Source: Drosophila pseudoobscura
Taxonomy: Eukaryota; Arthropoda; Insecta; Diptera; Drosophilidae
Assembly: GCF_009870125.1 (NCBI RefSeq)
Contig: NC_046681.1
Location: forward strand, 19,419,001 to 19,483,000
Length of the DNA: 64,000 nucleotides
Direction of reading: 5' to 3'
Position 1 is the first letter of the stretch; every line of letters begins with the position of its first letter. Of this stretch, positions 41,701 to 55,361 are shown piece by piece. The position numbers and the translations under genes are program-made. The notes beneath the pieces were generated by a model. It worked only from the letters and a program-made list of their open reading frames with translations. It was not told the DNA's origin and made no database searches.

Positions 41701-44700
41701 TGAGATATGTATTTATAATCGCGTCTTTAACAATACTCCGTTTCAAATTTGTTCATCTCGGGGACCTGTGTTGAATGCTCTTGTTCTTCCGATTCTCCTG
41801 CTATAAAAAGATTTTTTATAGTGTTCAGAATAAAAACTGAATTTTAAAAGCTTAGTATAAAGGTGATATGGCCAGAGATATGGATTAAATTACAGGGATT
41901 TGATTTGATAATACATATTTGTATATTCATAAGTATTTCCATCTGTAAGCGCGCAGGATTTTAGTGCTAAATCCATCTTTACACCTTCCATTTTCTATAT
42001 AATGAAAATTAAGAATAACAGAGACAAGTTGGATATATTCTCCACACTTCATAGTTTCTCTAGAGGATGAATCTTTGCCTTTCAAAGTGCCAATAATTTT
42101 TTTGAGTGTACCGCAGAAAAAGTATTTTCAAAAGCTTAGCGGGGACAAACACCCGCGCGTATTCCTTTTAATGTTTAGCAAAGACACAAACCCACTCGTA
42201 AAGTGTTTTTGGAGGTAGAGGAGGATTGATAGATGGGCACCTAGTTGTGCCCTTTAACTAGAACTTTGGAAGGAAAATAGTTCAACAAAGACTAGAGATA
42301 TCAGATTTCCAGAATTTAATAAATTCATAATGTGATTTGACTAAGAAACATGTAGTAAATGACACTCCAATGGAATATAGCAGTTTTGTAGGAAAGAGGA
42401 AGCTGCAGTTGCACGCATTGCCTCCCAGAAGACCCCCTAAGTTAACGCACAAAACAGACATAAAGTGGAGCTCACTGTGGAGTATCCTATGAAGCCACAA
42501 AGGACCCAAAAACGAGGAGATGAAAGTGCTTAAAACGAAGAAAAACGAAGCGAAACGGAACAATCAAAGTTATTTGTTGAAATGTCAGCGGAAACCTTTT
42601 CGCAATGTCGGAAGACGGAAGACGTTGCAATTAAAGTTTTTGGGGGGCAAAGATGCCTCAAAATTGCACAGTGGCATGGACCGGAAATAACAGGGCGCTG
42701 CCAACAAATACGAGACGAGTTTCGGAAAGTGGCTGCCATCGTTGTTGCACGTTGCAATGCCAGTGTCAGAGCGAAGGAGGTACCGTACCCACCTCTAACC
42801 AATGGAATCCCCGAGCTCGATACAAAGTGTTTGCTCAATTTCCGCGCTCCGAGTCGATTAGAGGAAATTATTGTATGTCTTGTTCGCATGAAAGACGGCC
42901 CTAAAGCGAAATTGTTATCTGGTTTCAGCGGTAATGTGAGACTCCCTTCCGAGTCCAGGCCCGTGCCATTCTCTTGCGGGGGAAACTTTAAGTCGCCGAT
43001 TTCGTGCTCACAAAAACTAAACACACACACACACACACACATGCAGATACTGTGACAAGGAAAAACGAGTTCTAACGGTGAAATAAACACCGACAGTTGT
43101 TGGCCATAAACCAAAGGCAACAGCAAAAGCGAAAGGGAGTATGGGAAATGGTTAGTACGAGGAGCTGATTTCCAGTCCTGCGGCATAGAAATAGAGTTGT
43201 CACCTGCAGACCTACAGGCTGGAAAACCTTCGAAACTTTTCGGCGATTTCATTGCACTGAACGAAAGAGGGAAGGATCTTCCAAAGGTGGAGACAATAAC
43301 TAGAGGAAACTCTTTGAATGTAGAAAGGTACGTTGCAATGGATAAGGTTCTTTGAGGATTTTCATAATTAAAGCTCTAGAAAATCCTATGGAAGAGGTAT
43401 TTAGAATACATTTGTGGAAGGATAGGTTGACAAGAACAAAGACATTAGGAAAACAAACACTGAAAAGGAATAAAAACCGCCTGTGATTAATTTGAGGTTT
43501 CCCATCAGCTTCTGTACCTCTCTCTCCCTCTTCTCACAGCAACACCAGCCGTTATATCTCGTTCCCCTTCGACAGGGAGGGGATACGATACACCTCCTGT
43601 AGAGCTGTGCACCTAATTCGATATTTGATAGAGGATATCTAATTTTTCTGATTTTTGTTAGATTGCAAAAATTTAAATGAAAGGTTAGACCATCTTTGAA
43701 TCCTCTTCCTCACTAAAACGAGCGACAAATACTCTGTAGAAGAGACAAGCGGTCTTCTTTTTCTCTTATTATCCAAAAATACCTTCATGTACTGGTTCAT
43801 TCACCCCAGGGTTGGTGCCTTCAAGTTCCCATTGCACCATTAATGGTGGATTTTTTTGAAATATCACCTCCTGTCTGGCTAAACCCCATGCCTACTAAAA
43901 ATGAGCTCTCTTTGCTAACAGTTGACATCTCCATCAATCCTTTAAAGCCTGTGGACTTCCTTTAGAGTCCACAAATCTTTCGCCAGTGTATGTGGTCGTA
44001 CAATGGGGAACTTGTTGACACACTGCGTCGTATACTTTGTCATTATATTGACATGGTGTCATGTCATTACGCCTAGCATTAAACGCTTTACGCTGGGTGC
44101 CCGCACAACAACATGCGATGGGACTACCACCAGGACAATGCCAGAACTGGAAAGGCAATGCCAGGACTGAAATCGCTGTAATGCTGACTGAAACGCGAAA
44201 CCATGCGGCATGAGAGGGCGAAACGATGGCGGCGACGCCGACAGCAAAAGTAAAAGTAAAAGTGAAGCATAGTGGGAGCTGGCGTCTGCCACTCGACGCC
44301 ACACACATGTGTGCCACGAGCGGCACCAAAACCAGGAATCCCAGTCAAAGGTCGTCCCATTCGCCGGTCGCCTTTGTTCCGTGAAAGTTCCGCCAAGTTC
44401 CTCCCGCATAAGCCAGTCGTCCCGTGTCGAATCCCCGTGGAAAAATGAGTGACTAACGAGCCAGTGCCTCCTTGAGGCCAAAGATGACCAAAGATGTCCA
44501 CGAAATCGAAGAAGAAACGCATACGAAAACACTCGCACTTGAGGGAGATCCAGATCGAGGAGGATTTCCTCATTGACTTTGTGCAGTGCAATCTGGAGCC
44601 GGAGTCGAGGTAAATCCCGCGACAAAGGATCTCCCACGAGAGAATCACATTTCAATATTCCACCCACTGCGCCTCTTCGGCACTCAGCATCCTGGGGATA

Positions 44701-47700
44701 TTTATTGTCGCTTCACTACGTGGGGCAATTATCAATTTTAATGGCAAAATGGCGAATGGCAAAGGGCATAAATGTCAGGCTCTTCGGCAAATTTATGCAC
44801 GTCCCAGGCATTAATTAGCGTTGCACACACTTGCAGGGCATCCTGCCAAACGAAGGAAGTTCTCCTGTTCCCAAGTTTTATAGTTCCCTTTCAATTAGCC
44901 AATGACAACGATGACGAAGAGCCAGGCTGTAAACTAATATGGTTCCATTTCCCTCACAAAAGGCCAAAGAAAAGAGTCGCTAATTAAGTCATAAATGTCA
45001 TCGATGCGATGGAGACCAGCCTCTTCTTTTCTGTCACTTTGCAATGGAGTCTTGGATGGCTAGAAATTTCCTTGAGAGGAAATATATAAGAAATAAGAGC
45101 AGTGGAAGAATGGAGGGCTATAGGGATTTATATATAAAAGGGAACACCCCAGATGTTTCAAGAGATCTTAAATAAGACTGTCCCTAAATGAATATCAGAA
45201 GAGAAGCTGCAAAATAGCTCGAGACAAAATCTTCTCAAATAAGATAGTTTTCTAATATGATGGTTGTATTATAAAGGTACTTCAGAGGTTCCTGAGTACA
45301 CAACACACCCCAAAAAAGCTAAACAAAATAAAAACCGGAATAAAATACCGACTTAAACTAAAGGATAGTACTTCAAAGCCGGGAACTGTTCCTTAAAGAA
45401 GACAAGATTCTTATCAATTTATACTTTTCTATCAAAAGTACTATAGATGTTCTTAAATCTCACGGAAATAGTACCCAAATATGGTAGGAAAACCAATAGA
45501 AACCAATAGACTATACAATTCTTCTGAAATGTCCTCAAATGTTAGGGAATCTAAGTAGTAGGGAAGGAAGGAGAGACCCTTTAGCTAAAAGTACATCTGG
45601 CAAGCGGTCTCTCTATTCATTCATTATACCCCTGAAGAGAGTATTCACTTGGGGAACCCTATACCTTTCCAGAACCCTTTCCGTTACCAAGAGTCCCCTG
45701 TTATAGCCAATTTTGATATCTTCTGTGCATGAAAAACCGATCGAATACACAAAAAACAAGTACATAAAGTGCGTAAGATTTACTATGGAAATGGATATTG
45801 CTGAAACCCAAAGGGCCCACAGCTACAGCTATAACCATGCATAAATCCCATATTTTTTATGGTTTGCCTGCGACAGAGCGGAATATGGCCACAAATGGCT
45901 AAGGGAAAATACGTATTGGCGGTTAACCCATTCAGTGAACATTCAGTGAACACTCACAGAACGACAGCCCACGCATTGCACTCTCGGCCCAACTCCTGCG
46001 CAAATGGTGTAATAATCATAGAAACGGAGGCGAAGTTGCAAGGCGAATCGGAGGGCCATAAATCATGGCCCACCTGTGCGAGCATTCGTGACAGGAAGAG
46101 CGGATGCGGCGACGATGAGCAGTGCAAATGTCATGGGAGTTGCACTCGCGTTAGGTTACGCGGAAGTTGCAATAAAAACGGGCCACCCACGAGGTGGATA
46201 TCTCCTGTAGGTAGTACTTCCGTTCATCAAGTCGTGGAAGGAAGGCCTGGGCAGGCCATAAATCGAAGCTCGTAAGAGCAGGGGTTTCGTTCTTGTAGGC
46301 CACACAGACATGACAGATTGGTTCCTCTAGGCTCCCTACTCCAGACGATAATTTATGCATGTGTCCCCAGCTCCAGTCCCAGCTCCAGCTCCAGTCCCAG
46401 TGCCATGTGACACACGACCTAAGTTATTGATACGACGACAACATCCATTGATGTTTTGATGTCCTGAAATTTCATTATCAATGTCAATGCTGAAATAAAG
46501 GGGGAGAATTCACCTGTCTGTCCCCTATTGGAAATTGATTGAATTGAACTTTGACGACTTTGAACTATTGCGAATTGCGATTTTCGGAGGTCGTCGCAAT
46601 CGCAGTCGCAGTTGAGACATCAAAGCTTACAATGTTTTATCTGTTGAAAGTGTTTTAAAAGGGTAGAAGAATCATTCTGATTGGAATGCATGACTCCCAA
46701 AACGATAGAGATAATTTCTTGGCTCTGAACCAAACAGCAACCGCAGTCAGGCAATCCTGTGGCCACGAATCAGGCCAATGGCTATACCCTATCTAATTGT
46801 CAGCTGAACGACAATGATTAACTAGAGTTGACTAATCCGCAACCAAGGGAATACACCGGCATCTCATGACCTGACTGCATTAAACTCCTTTATGGCATGT
46901 AGAAATAAAATACCTATTTACCATATAGAGAATACGCCATGTGAGCCCTCCTCTGTCTGCTATTCTGCTAAAAAGCCTAGCGAAAGTCTTTGACGAGTCG
47001 AGACAGTCTTCCTCCGCCCCCCATTGGTACTCCTTCTAAAAACCCATCCACATCCACATCCATTGCTCAGAGCTTAGAGCTCAGAGTTCTAGTCTGCATG
47101 TCTAAAATTACACTAAATTGTCGACTTGGGGAGGTGGGAGGTGTAGTACTGCGGGTGAGGCGAGGTTATATATTGTTCTTGTTATTCTTGCTGGCTGGTG
47201 TTTATATCATGTGGAAAATATGAACCCCAGGCTCGTGGGAACACTGGATTGTGCCGGGTGGAAAATAACCAAAGGAAGGTGCGAAAGTTATAGGTTTTTA
47301 ATTGAGGATAAGCTTTAGAACTCAATCTAAACTTAAATTGTTGTATTTAAAAGAAATGAGTTTACTTTGGAACCAATTAGGGGGAAAATATAAAGCTATC
47401 GCTTTGGGGAAAGTGTAAATTAAGTGTAAAAGTACTGCAATCATTCTGGAATAGAACTCCTTGGGATTTTCATTTGAATAGCTTGCATTTGATTAGTAAT
47501 ATCTATTTCTATAACCCATTGTAGTATATTCACTTTCTTATAGCTCATAGATGGTGGATATATTGAAAATACTCTTCGATAGACCTACTATAGTATAATA
47601 TTATAATATAGAGAATACAAGAACGACTAAGAATAAGAAATGATTACATTTTATTCTTATTTTTGGAAACGGGAGAAGTACATGCCTGTATCTATGTAGT

Positions 47701-50700
47701 TTTTCTCAGCTAAGATTTTAATAGAAAGACCTATGCTGTTTTGGGGGTAAAAAGATATACAGATTTAAGGTTACTATTGCATATAGATAAAGCAATAGTA
47801 ATTCCCTTCTGATATGGAAAAATATAGCATAAACATTCCCAGATTTTTAGAAACTTATAGTAATTGTTATATAGCGAATTCTAGTTAGAACACTTATCCT
47901 CTGGCTTTACTCTTTAAAGCTTCTGGGCGTTGCAATTAGCTCTCGATTTTGCTCTCCTTAATATCTTTGTAAGCTCTATCCAAATATGCTGCCTTTCCCT
48001 CAAAGAATCCTGCCTGCAATTATTGATTTGAGCATTTGAAGAACCCTTTAAGCTTCGATTTTGCCACACTGTGCCTTAGAGACAGTGTTTGAGTGGGTTG
48101 GGGAGGAGAGGAGCAACGAATGTCGGCGGAGCGGTGTCCTAGCGGTGCTCCTTGTCCTTGTGTTGTCGGTTTCGGGTGTTTGGCAACCAAAATAAAATAA
48201 AATAAAATCCCCTGACTGTCTGACTGGTGGCGGCAGTTGGCGAACGCAGCGTATGAACAGCTACGACGCTATAGTAACACAAAAAATATGCGGCCCGACC
48301 TCATTCGTTGCCCGGAGTTACAAGCGCTCAAAACGCGGTGCGGACCGCGGTTCCATGTGGGATTCGCCCACCTAGAAGAGAGAGAGCGCCGGCGGCCACT
48401 CGGGCGGTGGGAGGATTAGAAAGGTTCGGCCTGTAATTAACCGGCAAAAATTATTGACTCACATTAACCCCTGGTCCCTGGTCATTAACATTCGCTTGTC
48501 CAGTCCTGCTACTATATTTGTACCTTTCCGTTTCGCCCACAACAGTTTCAATTTGCCGCGCATTAGCGCCCGACTGGAGCGCCTCATGGGCACCAATGTG
48601 GTCAAGCTGACGGATCGCGCCTACATGAAGGAGCTGCGGGAACGCATCGACGAGGACTACCGCAAGCAGCTGCTGTCCCGCATCCGGGCCCGCGAGGTAA
48701 GGACCCAAATCTGGCAGATCTTTATTTTGTACCCCAATTAGCTTTGAGTTTTGAGGTGGGAGCAGACGACGGCACAAATGTGACCAATTTGTTTGGTTGG
48801 TAATTCAATTTTCATAAAGTTCCCTAACAAAAAAGAATCTGAGACAAGAGTCCTAAACAAATTTGACGCCCCAGAGTCACGTAGAAGAGCAAAATGAAGG
48901 AGGAGGAAGGGTTCTACTCGATTTGAGGGTGTATTTGTAACGAAAGAAGTTTAAGTCTTACAAAATTGGTATAGGGAAGGGTTTTGAAGAGTTTTATGTG
49001 TAAATTCTATGAAGATAATCATAGTTCCCACTTCAGGATTACTTTTAAAGGTTGAACCGCAGCTTAGGATCGGTTTGAGTTACAATATCATCCACTGATT
49101 CATTTGTGGTTACAAGGAACGACTCTCCCTTTGTCCTTTTATGGAATATTGACTTATTAAGTGGTACAAGGTGTTCAAGATATTGCACAAAGTGTTTAAT
49201 GTCTAGTTTTAATTGTGTGAATTTATGGGGCTCTTAACTTTACGAGTACTAGAATGATTTTTCAAGACGTTTATTGACAAACTATTCCTCAAATAAGAAT
49301 TAAGGAATGTCTGCCTATCCAGAACTATAGCTCTTATAATATTTATTTAAACTTAATTTTAATATATCTTCCCTTTATAGACCCTTGATCTTTTTCCATT
49401 GATACATTCTTCCATAGTTTTATTCAATAAACACCGTATAGACATATGAATATTTACGCATTCCATAACATCGAATAATTAACCATTTAGGTAACATTTC
49501 TTCCACTAAAAAAACCCCTTCTACCTTTCTTATTTCGTTCCATTTTTCAAATACAATTTCCCACTCTTGTACTTTAGGTATCCCCCAGTCGATAGGCTTT
49601 TGTTTGCTTCATTTTCCACTTGTTTATTGGCTGCGATTTCATTTTCTTGCCTACCCTTCTCAAGTTTGCCCTTTTTTCAGCGAAAGTGTCCCAAAGTTTT
49701 TCAATGACGCCGACACCGCCATCGCCCACTCATTTTTCTCTTGCGACTCCTCTTTTAGGGGAGGGGATTTTCTGGGGGGCCTGGCTCCAAAGCACAAACA
49801 ATTGAATTCAATGAGCCCCCGACATGAAAATGGCAAATCCAAGCCGTCAAAGTAATAAAAATTAGACCAGAAACAGACACAGATACACGGTCCGTGCAGA
49901 TACTTGGAGCAGCCTTCTTTTGGAGCGCCTTTTATGTCTGTGAGACATGCGAGGGGGGGGCCGAAACTATGAAGTACATTGTGCTTCACTGCGGATACAG
50001 ATACTTAGAGATCTGTCCGTCCCGATACGTGTCCTTAAATGCAGTTGCAGCTCCTCGAAGAAGGTTAACTTTGTTCACGCTTCCAATTGCACTGTTGACG
50101 AGTGCTGCGCAATGTGGCACGAGTACCAGACAGTAGTATAAGGTGTCAGGAAATGGCCCTTGAGTGCTAAGAGGCATGTCTTTAGGGAGCAACGGGCGCC
50201 AAGGACTCCTCAAATTAGACCAAAGACAAAATAAAAGCTTTGCCAGCCGCTAAGAGGCTCAGAAGCTATTACTCGGGACATTTGGCTTTGATATTAGCCG
50301 CAGACAAATCTTTAATGAAGAAAGTGGCTACCACCTAGAGGATATTTCGAATAAAATGTACCCTGTAAATGGTAACTAGGCTCTTGAAATGTGTCTAAAA
50401 GAGACGGGAATATAACTCCTCCATTTGCTCTTTAAAGTAAAAACTAAGGGCAAGCCCCCTGTGTAGTCGTTCGTGCGACGACCCCCGGCTCACTCGCTTG
50501 GGTCGTTCGGCTCACTTGCTCAACCTCGGTAACGCCGATATGAGTAAAACTACGACGACCCAAAGGATTCTCATATATTAGAGAGATATACCTGCTAAAG
50601 CGGCGTTTCTTTGCTCTGGATTTTATATATTCTGTGAGATCCAGAAGTTCTTTCCTTAACAAATATTTCCGAAAAAGTAGCACACCTCTTTTACCCTCCT

Positions 50701-52891
50701 TTTACTGGGTATAACAAGAGGCTCTGTAGCGATTAACCACAGCATTCGTCCTTAATATAAACCACAAACCAAATCGTTAATCAAAAACGGTTACAAATAT
50801 TTGGGGCTAACAGCTTGTAATGCCATCAAGGGAACTCTACTAAAGATATTGTGTGACACGAAATTAATATGTTCTTAGATGAAAGAAGTGGAACGCGAAC
50901 GCATGCTTATTATTGAGGGTAAATCGGATGTGATACCAGACGAACTGGCCGACGATCCCATATTCATGGTCAACAAAGATGCCAACCTGGAGATACAGAA
51001 GGAGCGCTCCAAGGTGAGTTCCCGAGCCCAGATCAAGACCACAGACTCATCCTGTCGTATGCCGTAACGCTCCTTGCAGTTGAAGACGAGTCGGGAGAAG
51101 AATGCGGAGCGTCTGAAGCTGCAGGGCGTGAAATGGGAAAGGGAGCGCCTCCAGCATGCGGCCCAGGAGGCCGAGCTCCTGGCCAAGAAACGCGAGAGGC
51201 AGCGCGCCCAAAAGCTCCTGGTGGAACAGTACCGAACGGAGGATGCCGAGCGAGGCATGGACCTGTTGCGGTAAGTCCTTCCTCCGAACACCTCCGCCTT
51301 TAATGAGTCTTTAATGTGCGGGCGAAAGTTGGCAAAATTAAAAAAAGGAACAACAATAACAGTACACTATTCCGCATTGTCGCTGAACGCCGCCTGGGAA
51401 GCATTTTATCCTTCGCAGAACGTGGGCGCAGAGATATGTCAAGATAAACCCAATGGCTTAAATGGGCTACAAGGCGAGAAATTATGACGAAGTTTTGACT
51501 GTGGTTCTAGATATACTCTAATGTTTTTGAAGAAAGATTAGATGATCATTTGGTAAAGTATAGGAATTAGGATAGAAAAGGTATACCCTTTGAAGTAACG
51601 TAAGAATCCTTGAAGAAGATATCCCTTTTAAATTTCAACTCTGAAAAGTCTGTCCTATTTTTTCAAAATATCTTCAAACCAATCTGTTAAAAGGAACAGG
51701 AAAGACACATAAGGTATTGATATTGTGTAAATTAATTATAAAAAGTTAGGGAATATGAATTTCTCCTTCTTCTAATCTTACAAAACCTACCTATAGAAGA
51801 AGGTCAGTTACCACTTCCTAAATCTATCATATTCTTCCTTTAAAGTGCAGTTCTTTTCTGCTAACATTCATTAAGGAGTTCTATCGATAGAATCCCTTAA
51901 AAGATTCCGAAAGGTACTCCCTTCTAATCACCCTAATAACACTATGCCAAGAAGGGTATTGCACGATAGAAGCGTTTTGCTGTCGCTAAAGCATTTTAGC
52001 CAGGAGCCCGCCCATTAATATGCATGAGTTGAATGTTACGGAATCGCGAGGCTAATGAAAAAAAAACCTTTGCCTTTCCGCATTCGCCCACAGCATTGAG
52101 AACGAGGATTGGCGCGAGTGCGAGCAGAGCCTGAAGGAGTTCCTTGAGTCGGAGCGTGCCAAAATGAAGGAGCGCTCCTTGCGCGTTTCCCAGCCCTTCT
52201 CGTCGGATCCGTTGGACATACAGAACATAGTGAGGGCTAGGTAAGGTGTTCAGTACAAACCCTGCCGCATGTGTCACCCGAAAGTCGTCTGATTTTAGAC
52301 AAAAGTTCCGCGAAACTGAGCTGCGTATACGGAACCAGCTGGAGGGCAAGCTGAAGGACGGCAACACCCAGATTACGGGCCAAGAATTGAACGAGTTCAT
52401 GGAAGAGGCGCACCGCGGCAGCAATGAGACGACCATTCGGGATACATCGTTGGACTCGATCCATGGTCAACTGCCGACCAAGTACATGGACGATATCACC
52501 GATGTCTCCGACGAGACCATTATCAGCGAGGATGCCGTCAGCCTGACCCTGGCCAAGCAGCAGTACGCCGAGGAGCTGGAGGCCGAGATGGAGGACGAGT
52601 TCAACAGAGGCTTGCTCATCTCCAAGCAGCAGTACGATCAGCTGCGCTTCGAGGATGAGAAGATTGTGGCCCTCCGCAATGCCAAGGTGGCTCCGAAAGA
52701 GGTCCAACATGGGAAAATCGTTCTAATATCGTTCTATTTTTCAGGATATTCGCGAGCTGTATTTACTGGCTGAAGAGATCATCATGGGCGACATCATTGA
52801 GGAGGTCGAAGAGGGCGAAGAGGAGGGTGCCGAGGAGCAAGAGATCGAATTACCCAGCTCCGATCATGAGCCGGAGGCCAAGCCAGCCTAA
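38766..52891 (+). CDS. Uncharacterised coiled-coil protein, long isoform
   Basis: Not recognised. Exons: 38766-38825, 38884-38972, 41147-41563, 48546-48696, 50879-51013, 51080-51270, 52094-52240, 52299-52686, 52745-52891, giving 574 aa with all phases compatible. It opens MARLVFSDKDHSAYDPKKYK, has an HKNHWRQ...HKKWWEDPDVIVA stretch, then a charged linker and KHRSRTKKRHGPS. Next comes a long, highly charged helical region rich in Glu, Lys, Arg and Gln, probably coiled coil (VKLTDRAYMKELRERIDEDY, RMLIIEGKSDVIP, KKRERQRAQKLLVEQYR). The tail is acidic (EEVEEGEEEGAEEQEIE). The 3' end of exon 52299-52686 was chosen as AAG|GTGGCT, which gives a 58-base intron; GAG|GTCCAA at 52702 is the alternative. 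AATAAA at 53205-53210. Charged helical proteins of this type are often cytoskeletal or axonemal; that is only a suggestion. Confidence 0.8.
38973..41146. other. Intron of the coiled-coil gene
   Basis: From donor GTGAGT at 38973 to acceptor CTGCTACAG at 41146. The open frame at 40932-41146 upstream of the acceptor is the fortuitous extension of the next exon. No nested gene seen. Confidence 0.6.
41568..44493. other. Intronic / inter-promoter region
   Basis: No gene supported. AT-rich, with a CA microsatellite at 43019-43040. The open frames at 42530-43252 (both strands) have no domain and no splice context. Probably contains the promoter of the short isoform near 44300-44490, but no core element is recognisable. 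Confidence 0.45.
43019..43040. repeat. AC dinucleotide microsatellite
   Basis: Eleven AC units in the region between the long- and short-isoform exons of the coiled-coil gene. Confidence 0.95.
44494..44609 (+). CDS. Alternative first coding exon of the coiled-coil gene (short isoform, 424 aa)
   Basis: Begins MSTKSKKKRIRKHSHLRE and reads on through EEDFLIDFVQCNLEPES to donor GTAAAT at 44610. An in-frame stop lies three codons upstream, and the exon ends in the same phase as exon 41147-41563. It can therefore replace the first three exons and splice to 48546 (Ser codon completed by T). The sequence resembles the end of the alternative exon: a Lys/Arg block, then EDF-x-x-DFVQC here against EDLEDLVKC there. 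Either an alternative promoter or, if AAAG at 44490-44493 acts as an acceptor, a mutually exclusive cassette. Confidence 0.65.
44610..48545. other. 3.9-kb intron of the coiled-coil gene
   Basis: Mostly AT-rich unique sequence. Contains a tandem CCAGCTCCAGTC run (about 46370-46400) and AAAATAAAATA near 48190. No exon or RNA gene recognised. Confidence 0.5.
48697..50878. other. 2.2-kb intron of the coiled-coil gene
   Basis: AT-rich. A compositionally distinct block at about 50450-50710 looks repeat-derived (see separate entry). No exon recognised. Confidence 0.5.
50450..50710. repeat. Possible repeat-derived segment inside an intron
   Basis: GC-rich compared with its flanks. Contains two near copies of GGCTCACTYGCT separated by GGGTCGTTC, plus CGACGACCC twice. 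A 79-codon Arg-rich open frame runs on the minus strand (50444-50683). No terminal repeats or known protein domain, and the family is unknown to me. Confidence 0.25.
51271..52093. other. Intron of the coiled-coil gene
   Basis: AT-rich, from donor GTAAGT at 51271 to acceptor GCCCACAG at 52093. Nothing else seen. Confidence 0.6.
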
Positions 52892-55361
52892 GCTCCAGAG
52901 GCTTTTATTCAACGTTTATCATCGTTCGGCAGAGAGAACCATCAGTTGCTTCTCCTGCTTCCATTTCCAAACAACAGTTTTTTAAAAGATTGGACAAATA
53001 TTTCATTTCCCTGTTGGTTTTGAAATATTTCACACAAATTTTGCAGAAACCTCATCGATTTGTTGTTGTTACAAGAATACAATCATTGGGAAACGTCAGC
53101 AGAACTGTCCATCAGACGCTATGACTTGATTGTTGATATCTGTCAGGGAGGTTTAATTAAGGCTGTAACGAGCTGACGAGCCGATAGTCCCGTATAATCA
53201 TACCAATAAAACGTACCGAAAAATCACACAAAACACACCAGTTACTGAGCGGAAGACTCATCGGCTATTTATTGCACATTTCACGGGCCGGCCGACAAGT
53301 ATGCTACAAATATTTGCTTTGTGATACGACCAGCGGGAGATATGGGGGATGTTCTGCGAAACAGTTTCGCCTGAAAATCTCTCGACTGGAAAAAGTATGG
53401 AGAAAAACGATGAAGACTATCGAAACTGATTGAAATCAATGGGGATTATGTTTTAGCGGATTCCCAGCGAAAGAGTCTTCCAGAACACCCCTGGAAAATC
53501 TCAGCGTAATTAGTTAGCGATAATTTCATTATCAATTGCACGTCGCCCGCTTTTTGAGCGACGCGACACATATGCCCCGATTGCACAAGCCCCACCGTGA
53601 CGCACTTGAAAGAGGCCCTCCCGTGGAGTGTGGGTGTGTGGGTGGGTTCGGGGAATTTCGGACTGATGCAATTCGCAGAAACCGTTTAAGACAATTCCAA
53701 CGTGAAGGACACGGAGATAGAAAAGAAAACAAAACAAGAGAATGACTAAAAATAGTCCTGTTTATATCCAAAAATATGACTTTTCTCAGCCCCTATATGG
53801 CTTCCCCATTCCCCCTATTTCCCCCCTCATGGAACACTTTAACTTTTCAGCGAGATATTGCTATTGGTTTTTGTTTTCCTTTTTTTTTTGTGGAGGGTAA
53901 GTGTCATCTTCGGTTGCCCCAGGCAATTGGCCAGAAAACCCTATATATGCTTATTTTCTTGTGCCGCCTTTTAGGCCAAAACAACACACACTGAAAACAA
54001 AACCGAGGGCGGATCGAAGGGGGACAATCGTAGCGCATGCAAATCAGGTGGAATTGTTCTCCATTACTCACGGCCATTTCACTTTAAAGTGTCTTTTATT
54101 CTTGGCCTGCGGCCAGTCGCCACGTCGGTTGTTGACTTCTGAGTGGTCCTGCCCCTCTCGCCTCCCCCGCTCTGCCTCCACACGGTTTCAGGTTTGCGGG
54201 CTGTTTGTGTCTGCCTTTGCCGGGGATTTGTTCCTGAGGAAGTGAAAGAAGAGAAGGCTTATGTGAGACGATTGAGTGAGGTGAAGGATAATGGAAACCT
54301 GGCGGAAAGTTCTTCAATTCGAGTTAACGAATGGATATGGAGGGTTTATAAATAGCTCAAATCGAACATTTATCGATATAGAACAATAATTTAATGATAA
54401 TTTATCGATAGCTCCAGTACTCCAGTCTCCAACCCATAGACCCCTACCATTGAATTACCCTATATTAAGTTCACGGCTAATTTTTCGCAATCAACACTTG
54501 CAGTGCCAGTACTACACCCCAGATTTATTAGCCCTCCCCCAATCAACACCCTCAATCAGAGATTTATGATCCCGTCGGTCTATTTGTGCCCCACATTGCC
54601 ACAATCATCACACCAGTCTATTAATAAACTATTAATAAATGGTTATTTCGAAACCTCATTGGTATGTATATCCCGCCAGTCGAATCATGACAATGCAGCA
54701 TTTGGAAGGGGAGAAAACAAAGTCCAAAATCGCTTTAAATTCTAGAAGGATTTGCATTATAGGGATTTCCGCGACGTCATCATCGGAGAGGTCCCCTAAG
54801 AGGGCAAAGACGCGCCCACGCTTCTTGGAAATTCCACGAATCAAAAGCCGCGTCGCACTGGCATATTCCACGCGGTGTATTGTCAACAAATCCCACTCTC
54901 TGTGGCAGGCAGGCAGCCCGGACCTGCTCCCGTCACTTTTCCCTAGGTGTTGACCCTGTGACGCCTGTTCCTCGCTGACTTGTTGCCTACTTAGCGGCGC
55001 ATATCCTTGGCTTTCGTTAAATAATTGCCTAAAATTTGGCTTTGTTTTACGCCCCCAAATTTTTCATCAGACAAAATCGCGAGCGGCCGCTAAATTTTTC
55101 TAAATGCGAGCTAAATATTTCATTGATAAGAAGAAAAACATTTTTGGGAATCTAAAGACCTGACCCGACGGAGGAGAGTGCAAAGGAAGCCACGCACTTT
55201 TGGTGGCGGCTCGTGAAAGCTTTGCAAGCTTTTAGGCAATTTTTTTGGCGCCTTAACATCGGATGTGGAGTCCCACAACCGCCCCGGTCGGGAGGGGCCT
55301 CGTCATCGTTCGTCCCGAGTCGGTATCGGGTTCGCCGTCGGTTCGGCATATGCGTGGCCTT
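52892..55361. other. Intergenic region
   Basis: Holds the 3' UTR of the coiled-coil gene up to about 53230 and 2.1 kb of sequence without coding signal. The right end leads into the TATA promoter of the secreted-protein gene. The 54639-54953 open frame has no supporting context. Confidence 0.5.

Noticed and set aside
42530..43252. Overlapping open frames of 240 (-) and 157 (+) codons
   Set aside because: No splice context, no domain, and the same DNA is open on both strands, which points to chance within the intron or inter-promoter region.
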